From Hirundichthys speculiger (Eukaryota; Chordata; Actinopteri; Beloniformes; Exocoetidae): 64,000 nt of DNA. Location: assembly GCA_018398805.1 (NCBI GenBank), contig JAGFBZ010000713.1:62001-126000 (forward strand), given 5' to 3'. Position numbers and translations under genes: made by a program. Numbering within the stretch: the first letter of the stretch is position 1; every line of letters starts with the position of its first letter. The notes under the pieces were generated by a model. It ran no database searches and had not been told where the DNA came from. It worked only from the letters and a program-made list of their open reading frames with translations. This document shows, in pieces, positions 32,801-44,800 of the stretch.

Positions 32801-35800
32801 CTCTGAAATTCCTCCTCATTTCTTGAAGTGGTTTAACTGATATTCAGCACTGTGAATGATACTTTCTTTGGGAACCATTGCATGCTTCAAGGAAACTCAA
32901 AATTCAGTGAAAGTCCTGTAGGACAAGGATCCCCAACCCCCGAACCCCGGCCCAGAACCAGTCCATGGGTCATTTGGTACCGGGCCGCAGAGGAAAAAAT
33001 AAATCACTTCCATTATTACTGTTTGATTTGTTATCCGAATCTAAATGATGTTTTATTTTGAAAAATGACCGAATTCTCTTCATTACATCCGTCTATAACT
33101 TTAAGACCCATGTCTCGGTCAGGTGACAAAATGAGTGAAAAAACAAACGTCTTCAGAAAGTGTCTTTACCAAAGAATGGTACCGATGTTCTGTTGTTGGT
33201 ACGATGGTTCAAGGACGCTACTAATAGACTTTCGTTTGTTATAAAATATAGAAAATACTACACTTTTTATGCCTGTCATATCATTTTATTTTGTTGTATT
33301 TTTTTCTGTGGCACATTTTACAGACCGGTCCGTTAAAATATTGCTTGGCATTAAACCAGTCCGTTGTTGACCACTGCTTCAGGATATGACATCCTTCTGC
33401 TGTTGTGAGATCCTGACTCACCTCTTTGGGCATCTCTCTGGGGAAGAAGAGGTACGGCAGTGCGGTGAGGAGGAGGAGGCAGGCTGCCACCAGGAAGCCG
33501 AGCCACCAGGCTCCCACCCAGCGTAGGTCTTTGGAGTCCAGCTTGATCTCATCTAGAAACAGAAGACGGCACGAGTCAAGAAACGTTTCCTGTTTTCAGG
33601 ACGTTTATCAGCATGTTTAACTGTCAGCAGATCAGACATCATCCAGGCCCAGACCTCCCGTTCTTCCCGGCCACCTCCTCCAGATCTTCCAGGGGACACT
33701 GATGCCCTCCATAGCAGTCGGGAAATACAATCTCTCCAGTATGCCCTTGTTTTAAATTCTCCTCCCTCTTTGGACATGCCCAACACTCCCACTCCTTCAT
33801 TTTCTGTCTAAAGTCCTGGAGAAACATGTTTCTAATCAGACCATTAGCATTTGTAAGAAATTTCAGTCTGGTTTTAAATTGTGTCAGAAACTGCTCTTTT
33901 AAGAGTTTTCAGTGATGTTTAGTTGTGTTTGATAAAGTGAATCACAACATTTTGTTGTCAAGATTTGGACAGTATGTCAGTGTGAAAGGTGCAGTCTTAA
34001 AGTTGGTTTAAGTTGCACCTGACAGGAGCTTTTCTGTTCACATTGGTGGATGTTCTTCTCCTGCATCTCCTTTGACTTGAGGGGTTCCTCAAGGCTCTAT
34101 TTTGGGCCCCCTGCTGTTTTTATGTGTTGCCTTCAGGTTCTATATTTAGGAGACACATTTGGGTTTATTCATCAATTAAGTCAGGACAGAAAAAGTAAAT
34201 TACGGCCTTTATTAAACTGCCTGAGTGACTTTAAAACCCAGTGAAGCCTCATCTGCCTGTAAAAGACCTGAAAGACGTCATTCACATCCCATTTAGACTA
34301 CTGCAGTTGGTTGAGATCAGTCTTCTCTGCAACATTTCCAGTTGGTTCAAAACGCAGCAGCCCATCTTTTAACTGCCACTAAGAAGTGTGTCCTGTTGAC
34401 TCCCTGTCCAATGCCATGTTGAATTTAAGACTTCATTGTTTACTTTGATAGTGTTAAATGTATTGGCACCTTCCTATCTATCAGATCCACGCACCTACAG
34501 GAGTGCCACAGTGAACCAGCCAGTTGTTCCTGGATCTTCCAAGATCAACATGAAATCCAGAGGTGACTAAACTTCTGCTTTGTCGGTCACAGAGCTGTGG
34601 AACGACTTCAAATGAACACATTAAAACAGTTTTCTTCTCCTTGAATTTCAACTCTGAGCCTGACACATGGACATCAGACTGTACTGTCATTTCTATTTTA
34701 CTTTTAATGTTATTTATTGTGTTTTTATGTTTAAACATTGCCTTATTCTTTCTTTGAGTTATGATTTTTGATTGAAAAGCACTTTGGTCAACTTTGTCAC
34801 TTTTAGGTGCACTGGGTACTTGGTCTGAGGTCAAACACCAGGGGCTTTGCAAAAGGTAAATTGTTTGACACCTTGACAATGTTTTACAAAAAAAAAAACC
34901 ATGAGATTTTTAGGAGTAGATACCTGCCAGTCTGTCGCAGGGTCATTTTTAATATGCTGTACTGGTTCTGCAGTGTTTGTGGCCACTTTCTGGTTTTGGA
35001 CGGTAGAGATAAAGAAAGAAATGTTGGTCGGCCACAACATAGAACACTATCTGGTTTAGAAGGTTCTGAAGAGGGACCAGATCTGAACTGGAACCAGAAT
35101 GTGGTTCAGACTGATTTAAAACAACAACAACAAATAAACTGACTGGGTGTTTGTGCTTCCTGTTCTGCTGTAGAAAGGATGCTGGACAATCAGAAGCCTC
35201 CTGATGCTCTCCTGAGTTGGAGGAGGATCAAAGCATCTAATGAACATAAAACTTTAATGTATCATGAGTCTGATAAGCAGAACAATGAGCCCTCTGACTG
35301 CAGCTTTCAGTTTCCATGAACAAAAGTTCAATGAAGCAGCAGTAAAACTGATATGATGTGACCAAAGTCCAATAGACAGAAAACCAACAACAGCAGATTC
35401 ACTTTGAGCTCATGGAGCTCAGTGGAAAGAGAAAACGTCCTTCTTGGAGTTCACTACAACAACATGACATGTTTGAGCAGCTCCCAGCTGGTCCAACAAG
35501 TGCCTGTGACGCTCCTGATCTGGCAGCTTTCTTTGGACATTTGCCCAAGTTTCACTTCATCCTAACAGCTTCTCATGGTTCTTGATCTCCACAATGAGCA
35601 GTGTGATTACAGGAACCAGTACAGCGGACGTCTAATTGTCTGTGACCACAGTGTCAGATACCAGAACCTCAGAGAGCATGTGAAGACATGGAAAATGAAG
35701 AAATGAAACGTCCGGCATCAGCAAGGTCGCCAAAGTGTCATGAGTTACATTTTGGGTTCCTTGTGTCTGGTATCCACAGTCTTGAAGCTCTGGTTTTTAT

Positions 35801-38800
35801 CTCTACTCACTCCTGAGGGAATCATCTGACAGTTGACATCTGCTGATCTCCAAAGCTGCATAAATGGGTCCATGTCGAGCTATGAGAGGGGTTTAAATGC
35901 TGCATTTGATATCAAGGATGACTTGGGACAAAATTCAGGCTGACTATCTCACCATTTGACAGCTTTCTTATCACCTATATTTACAAGTCAGCTTGAAATA
36001 AATCCAGTCACAGCAGATGGAGGCAAATGTTCAAGTCAAGATGTTTGGGATGCAACCAGAGAAGAAAATCCAGGTCTGTTCTGTCAGCAGAAACACTTGT
36101 TCTGTCCTTTAGTATGTAGCTACATGCTACATGCTACATTAAACACTTGTTCTGTCTTTTGGCATGTAGCTACATGCTACATGCTACATGAAACACTTGT
36201 TCTGTCTTTTAGCATGTGGCTACATGCTACATGAAAAACTTGTTGTGTCTTTTAGCATGTAGCTACATGCTACATGCTACATAAAACAGTAATTCTGTCT
36301 TTTGGCATGTAGCTACATGCTACATGAAACACTTGTTCTGTCTATTAGCATGTGGCTACATGCTACATGAGAACACTTGTTCTGTCTTTTGGCATGTAGC
36401 TACATGCTACATGCTACATGAAAAACTTGTTCTGTCTTTTAGCATGTAGCAACATGCTACATGCTACATGAAACACTTGTGTCTTTTAGCATGTAGCTAC
36501 ACGCTATATGAAACATTTGTTCTGTCTTTTAGCATGTAGCTACATGAAACACTTGTTCTGTCTTTTAGCATGTAGCTACATGCTACATGGTACATAAAAC
36601 ACTTATTCTGTCTTTTGGCATGTAGCTACATGAAACAGTTACTCCATCTTTTGGCATGTAGCTACATGCTACATGAAACACTTGTTCTGTCTTTTAGCAT
36701 GTAGCTACATGGTACATGGAAACACTTGTTCTGTCTTTTAGCATGTAGCTACATGCTACATGAAACACTTGTTCTGTCTATGAGCATGTGGCTACATGCT
36801 ACATGAAACCCTTGTTCTGTCTTTTAGCATGTAGCTAACTTAGCTGTGGTTTTATATGTCATTACTTAAATCTCAATAACCCACAATGTTCTTTGTGGGC
36901 TCCTCCAGGTTGCTAAGCACACCACCAGGGTCTGCTGGGTAGATGACGCTACAGCTGCGTCAGTCCTGTGACAGGATTCATTTGATTCTCTCCATTGAGT
37001 TTGCAGCCGTTACACATCTGCTACATGTTTTTGCAGTGCACATGCACAAAAAAAAACATCATTATTAGTCACGCCAGCCTGACGGCAGTGAACCAGGATG
37101 TAAGAACACATTGAGTCACTGCGTCAATAAAGGCTGAGAGGATAATCCTGAAAACACACAGTCCCACCACTCCTCTCTGCTTGAAGACTCGCTCCAATTA
37201 TTTTCTCTTGTATTCATTGAACCCTAACTGTGCGCTAACACAATGCCAGGAGGGAAAGACATCAGGAACGGTCTTAGAGAAGCAACTGTTGCTGCTCATC
37301 AACATGGAACGGGTTATAAAACCATTTCCAAACAATCTTCACGTCACTGTTCTTTGAGAAATTTAAACATGAATGAAGGTGACAAACAAACAAATCAAAA
37401 CTAAAAACAGCAGGATGAAAAGCAAAGCAAAGGGCATCAGTGTGGCAACAAATTAATGTTTAAAACTCTGCCAGAAGGTCGGAGCTCTCACTCATGAAGT
37501 TCTCAAAACTGCACCAGAATGGAGTCCAGCACCACGTTTGGAGAAAACCCAACACCTCACACCTGCTGTCAAGCACGGCGGTGGAAGGGCGATGATGTGG
37601 GTCTGTTTGACAGAAAACAACTCCACTTTATACCAGAGTATTCAAGAGACAGACTTGAGTCCATGTGACAGGACAATGATCCCAAACAGCAGCAGATCTG
37701 CTTCAGAACAGCTGAAAAATGAAAGAGCCAGGATCTGGGACTGAACTGAAGCAACGTTGTCCGGATGAACGGACCAGAACTCCTCCACAACCATGAGATG
37801 GTCATTTAATCTGAATCTTTAAAGTGCTGCGTACTTGTTCAGAGGTCAAACACCCTGTTAAAGAGATGTTCACGCTGTTCCTCAGTCAGATAAACACATT
37901 ATGAAATACTCAACAGACACACAATCACACGACACTTCTGTTCTCACACACACCTGTTCGGCGTCAGGTGACAGGTTTTGTCTGAGCAGGTTTCTCACGA
38001 AACCAATGGTCCATTAATCCTGAAGACGTCAAGCATCTAATGTTCCTGGCGAGAGGAGGTGAAACCAGCTCAACTGAAACCTCAGAGCTCCCTGAGCTCA
38101 AAAGCGTTTGTAATCAAACTGTCGGTCCTGAATTGAAGGTGGTCTCTAACTGCTGGCGCTCGTCTCTTCAGCAGGATGAAGGAGGATGAGATCAGCTCTG
38201 GTTCTTCAGGAACTTTGAGGTCACTGCTGCTTCTCTGAACCAGGATGCTTCTGAAAGAACTGAACCTTTGCTGTTTGGTTTCTGTGAACGTCCCACCACA
38301 GTTAGAGGTCTGGACTCTGACTGGACCACACCAGAACCGTTCTGATGTAGAGCTGCTGCTCTGTTTGGGATCACTGTTCTGTCACATGACCCAGGTTAAG
38401 CCAAGATTCACCAAACACCAGACCACTACCATGCTGTCACTAATTAACCAGTAACGAGTGCCTCGTCTGCAGTCTCAGTCTCTGTTTACGTAGTAATGTG
38501 ATGGGACCCAAATCATGACCCCTCCAAGACCGCGCTGGACAGCAGGTAAGGGGGAAATGTTGGGTCTGGCTTCCTTCAGACATGGTTCATCTGTCCAGAG
38601 ATGTTGTTCCAGAAGTCTGCTGGTTTATTCCGATGCAGTTTAGTGCTTCCATGTTCACGTTTGATCTTGAGGTGAATTTGCTGGGGATTTCAAAAATTTG
38701 AATAATTTCCACATGTGAAGACATGAGCTGAACTTCAGATTGTTTGGAAATTATTTTATAAACCTTTTCCAGATTGATGCGCAGCTCCAGCTGCTCCTCC

Positions 38801-41800
38801 TGGACCACTGCTGATGTCTTCTCCACTGAGGGGGTACTTAGTACTGCCCACATGATTTATTTGTAGTTCTGGCTTCATTTGTGTCAAATAAATGATGACA
38901 CATTAAAAAATATGTTGTTGTTCATTTTTACGATGTATTTTTCTGTTACTGAGCTCAGCTGTGAATCCAGCTGTAAGTCCAGCTGTGATTCCAGTTGTGA
39001 GTCCAGCTGTGAGTCCAGTTGTGAGTCCAGCTGTAAGTCCAGTTGTGATTCCAGCTGTGATTCCAGCTGTGAGTCCAGCTCTGAGCCCAGCTGTGATTCC
39101 AGCTGTGAATCTAGCTGTGAATCCAGCTGTGACTCCAGCTATAAGTCCAGCTGTGACTCCAGCTGTGAAGCCAGCTGTGAAGCCAGCTGTGACTCCAGCT
39201 GTGACTCCAGCTGTGACTCCAGCTGTGAAGCCAGCTGTGACTCCAGCTATAAGTCCAGCTGTGACTCCAGCTGTGACTCCAGCTGTGAATCCAGCTGTGA
39301 GTGCAGCTGTGACTCCAGCTGTGACTCCAGCTATAAGTCCAGCTGTGACTCCAGGTGTGATTCCAGCTGTGAAGCCAGCTGTGACTCCAGCTATAAGTCC
39401 AGCTGTGACTCCAGCTGTGAAGCCAGTTGTGATTCCAGCTGTGATTCCAGCTGTGAGTCCAGCTGTGTCCAACTGTGACTCCAGCTGTAAGTCCAGCTCT
39501 GAGCCCAGCTGTGATTCCAGCTGTGAATCTAGCTGTGAATTCAGCTGTGACTCCAGCTTTACGACCAGCTGTGACTCCAGCTGTGACTCCAGCTGTGAAG
39601 CCAGCTGTGACTCCAGCTATAAGTCCAGCTGTGACTCCAGCTGTGAAGCCAGCTGTGACTCCAGCTGTGAATCCAGCTGTGACTCCAGCTATAAGTCCAG
39701 TTGTGACTCCAGCTGTGACTCCAGCTGTGAAGCCAGCTGTGACTCCAGCTATAAGTCCAGCTGTGACTCCAGCTGTGAGTCCAGCTGTGAATCCAGCTGT
39801 GAGTCCAGCTGTGACTCCAGCTGTGACTCCAGCTGTGAATCCAGCTGTGAATCCAGCTATAAGTCCAGCTGTGAGTCCAGCTGTGACTCCAGCTGTGACT
39901 CCAGCTGTGACTCCAGCTGTGAATCCAGCTGTGAGTGCAGCAGCTCACCTTTAGACAGCTTGTCGAAGTCGACGTAGAAGCGCAGCAGGAAGGATCCGGT
40001 GACGAAGCCGAAGGCCGGCCCGATGGAGGTCACAGGCCAGGAGGATCCCTGCGAGACACAACAACCACTTTAACAGCTGGAACCTTCATTTGCACCTTTA
40101 ACACCTTTAGAGTTAGTTTATTTAATCCATTCATCTTGAACATCTTCAATAATTTCTCACATAAACAGAGTAAGACAACATTATTCTGCTGTAGATGATT
40201 AGTTCTGATTTGTTTTTGCAGTGAACCCATTAAACATGAATTAAAGCTGATATTTCCCGGCTCAGACGCTTCTTGTTTTGGTTCTGAACCAGCTTTACCT
40301 GCTGGTTGGTGCTGAAACTGGAACCGCAGCTCTGAGAGGCGGAGCTACAAGCTCTTCTGTTTAATGAGCCGGCAGGTTATCGTTGCTGGTGATTCTTCCT
40401 CCTCCGTGCTCTCTGTCTGACTCTGCCGTCTCTGACGTGTTGTTCTGGACAATCGCTCAGAAACTCAGTCAGCTACTTCCACATTTAAACAACCGGCCCG
40501 TCGTCATGGCGACTCATCACAACAGAATCACCAACTGAACTACTTTAAGAAGCTCAAACTCCAGATCAGCAAAACCAGACTCTGATCCTGCAAGTTCCCG
40601 CTCTACATGACTCATGAGGGAAAGTGGACATTTCTGAATGCTGGTTCATGTGGTTACATGAAACAAGATGTTTACAATGAAAGAGGGAACTCTGGCTGTT
40701 GTTGGTGTTTTAACACTAAATGACTAAGTAATTAAAGCACGAAAGACATATTCATGCTGAAGGAGTCAGAGATTTAACCGAAAAAACTCAACAAAGTCCA
40801 TGAGGTCCAGAGAAAGTTACTGAAAGACTGATGGATCAAGGGGCTACATAGAAGGAAACTGCAGTTCTCTGCACAGCCAAGTGACTGATTGGTTTTCTTT
40901 GTTTTTTGGTGAAGGACACATTCACCCTTCACACTCCCACAAAAAAAAAGTCTGCTATAAGATTAAATTGCATATACACACTAGATGGTGTTTGCTAGAC
41001 AATGGCACTAACCTGAATGTAAATGCAGACACACAAAAAAGAAAACAGGATGGTTTATCTCTGAGTGTCCAGAGACTTGTTTCATTTTATTTTTCCTTCG
41101 TCAAATCGAAGTTACTGAAATAAAAGTGCATAGATGTGAAGTCCAGACACATCTGTGTTGGAGTTCGGAACCAGGAGCTGGTTTTAGCGCTTGGATCAGG
41201 TTCAGCCGGTTAAAGTAGGTCAGTTATGCAACATCAGGTCTCAAGGCTGCAGTTTTCCCAACATGTTTGTTATCACAGCTCTTCCCGTAATCAGCCGAGG
41301 TTTAATCACCTCCTTCTGGTCATGGTCACCCTCAGTTATGGCTTTTACTTCTTTATGATCCTCTGCTGCACCTCCGGGATTAAAGTGGATTTAGCTTCTT
41401 TAGCTTCTTTGTCTCGGAAGATCAGATCAACGCAGAGCTAATCACAGTTCCATGTCCACCAGAGGACTCCAGCAGTTATCAATCTCCACTGACCTCCATG
41501 TTAAAACGAGAAAAATAAAAATCTAACAGGCACAATTATTCTGTTTTGAACCTTTTGTGATGTTTGTCTCACTAAGAGGAACCAGCTCTGGGTTGTTCTG
41601 GAAGGGTTCCAGGGATAATTCCCAGCCCCTCCATGCTTCTAGTTTGACTGTCTGGACACCAGTATCTGACCAGCAAGCCTCCCCCCCGACCTCCTGCGAA
41701 GCTCTGGAGACCTCCTGGCAGCGGTCAGAAATGCCGTGGAGGACCAGAGGAGTTCTTCCAGTCCAGGGAGCAGTGATCCCAAGAGGCGTCCGCCGCTAAA

Positions 41801-44800
41801 CTGCATCAATTTATCTGGTGGACTTTCAAAATAAAACACCGGCAGAAGGTTCTGACTCCTGCCTGACTACTGCTTCTGTCTCGTGGCCAAACCTCGGGGG
41901 GTCGGTCGGCGCTCTGGCAGCGCTTTCAGCTGGACTCAGGGAGGCGGGAACCACGGAGGGTCGTTTCAGGAGCTTTCCATGGCTGAGTCTGCCGGGACTC
42001 TCAGCAGGGTTAGAGGTCACGTTCACTCCTGGATGTGAACAGGGTGGTGAGTTCAAGAGAACTGGAGCGGGCGTGTTTACCACCTTCTAGACGAGAAATA
42101 CCAGTCATGCCAACCCGCCGCTTTTAATTACAGAGGAAGGTGGATTTCCTCAGACCGCTATGAAAGCAGCGGGTGGGGAACAATCGAGGAGCAGAGAGAA
42201 GAGCAGTTTCTGACAGATTAAAAAGAATTACCTGGAACTGCAAACAGTCAAACTCATTTGGGACCAAGATTGGACGGTGAAGTCATTCCTCAGAGCAGAG
42301 TTTATTTCAGGCAGCTGTTTTCCAGCGAAGTTTTCGCTGTGGTTCTGACCCCACAGACTGAAGGAAATGAGGAATCAAACCACCAGAGACGCTGCTAGCA
42401 CAACCGCTGCAGTTACATGAAACTACATCTAAACACGCTGTTGTGCAACCTCCTTAAGAGGAGAACAGCTCCAACCGTTCAGTCCTCCAGCTTTCAGCTC
42501 CAAACCTTCCTTCTCATCTCAGGGACAGATGCGTTATTAACGGGATCCATCAGTTTAATGATCCAGTGTTGTTTGAAACCTCACCGAGGGTTTAAATGAT
42601 CTTCTTTTAGTAACTAGTTCAGGAAACAGCTGTTTTAGATTTGACTGCTGCCTCTGGTTCTATTCTAGGACCAACCCCGACTGGATCAACCCCGACTGGA
42701 TCAACCCTGACTGGATCAACCCCGACTGGATCCACCCCGACTGGCTCCACCCCGACTGACTCCACCCCGACTGGATCAACCCCGACTGGATCAACCCTGC
42801 CTGGATCAACCCCGACTGGCTCCACCCCAACTGGATCAACCCTGACTGGATCAACCCCGACTGACTGGATCACTGGATCAACCCTGACTGGACCCCGACT
42901 GGCTCCACCCCGACTGGATCAACCCTGACTGGATCAACCCTGACTGGATCAAACATGACTGAACCCTGACTGGATCCACCCCGACTGGATCAACCCCGAC
43001 TGGATCAACCCCGACTGGATCAACCCTGACTGGCTCAACCCCGACTGGCTCCACCCCGACTGGATCAACCCCGACTGGATCAACCCTGACTGGATCAACC
43101 CCGACTGGATCCACCCCGACTGGATCAACTCTGACTGGCTCCACCCCGACTGGCTCCACCCCGACTGGATCAACCCTGACTGGATCAACCCTGACTGGAT
43201 CAACCCCGACTGGATCCACCCTGACTGGATCAACCCCGACTGGATCAACCCTGACTGGATCAACCCTGACTGGCTCCACCCCGACTGGATCAACCCCAAC
43301 TGGATCAACCCCGACTGGATCAACCCCAGCTGGATCAACCCAGACTGGATCAACCCCGACTGGATCAACCCCGACTGGCTCAACCCCGACTGGCTCCACC
43401 CCGACTGGCTCCACCCCGACTGGATCAACCCCGACTGGATCAACCCCGACTGGATCCACCCTGGCTGGATCAACCCTGACTGGATCAACCCTGACTGGAT
43501 CAACCCCGACTGGATCCACCCTGACTGGATCAACCCCGACTGGATCAACCCTGACTGGATCAACCCTGACTGGCTCCACCCTGACTGGATCAACCCCAAC
43601 TGGACAAACCCCGACTGGCTCAACCCTGACTGGCTCCACCCCGACTGGATCAACCCCGACTGGATCCACCCTGACTGGATCAACCCTAACTGGATCAACC
43701 CTGACTGTATCAACCCCGACTGGATCCACCCTGACTGGATCAACCTTAACTGGATCAACCCTGACTGGATCAACCCTGACTGGCTCCACCCCGACTGGAT
43801 AACCCCGACTGGATCAACCCCAACTGGATCAACCCCGACTGGCTCAACCCTGACTGGCTCCACCCCGACTGGCTCCACCACGACTGGATCCACCCCGACT
43901 GGATCCACCCTGATTGGATCAACCCTAACTGGATCAACCCTGACTGGATCAAACCTGACTGGCTCCACCCCGACTGGATCAACCCCAACTGGATCAACCC
44001 CGACTGGCTCCACCCCGACTGGATCAACCCTGACTGGCTCCACCCCGACTGGCTCCACCCCGACTGGATCAACCCTGACTAGATCAACCCTGACTGGATC
44101 AACCCCGACTGGATCAACCCCAACTGGATCAACCCCGACTGGATCAACCCCGACTGGATCTACCCTGACTGGCTCAACCCCGACTGGCTCCACCCCGACT
44201 GGATCCACCCCGACTGGATCAACCCCGACTGGATCAACCCCGACTGGATCCACCCTGGCTGGATCAACCCTGACTGGATCAACCCTGACTGGATCAACCC
44301 CGACTGGATCCACCCTGACTGGATCAACCCCGACTGGATCAACCCTGACTGGCTCCACCCCGACTGGATCAACCCCAACTGGACAAACCCCGACTGGCTC
44401 AACCCTGACTGGCTCCACCCCGACTGGATCAACCCCGACTGGATCCACCCTGACTGGATCAACCCTAACTGGATCAACCCTGACTGGATCAACCCTGACT
44501 GGCTCCACCACGACTGGATCCACCCTGACTGGATCAACCCTAACTGGACTGACTGGATCAACCCTGACTGGCTCCACCCCGACTGGATCAACCCCAACTG
44601 GATCAACCCCGACTGGCTCAACCCTGACTGGCTCCACCCCAACTGGCTCCACCCTGGCTGGATCAACCCTGACTGGATCAACCCCGACTGGATCCACCCT
44701 GGCTGGATCAACCCTGACTGGATCAACCCCAACTGGATCAACCCCGACTGGATCCACCCTGGCTGGATCAACCATGACTGGATCAACCCTGACTGGATCA

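Noticed and set aside
38879..39977. Long Ser/Cys-rich and Pro/Ala/Val-rich open frames that look like structural or antifreeze-like proteins.
   Set aside because: They are translations of a 12-bp tandem repeat, open in several frames on both strands, inside an slco2b1 intron.
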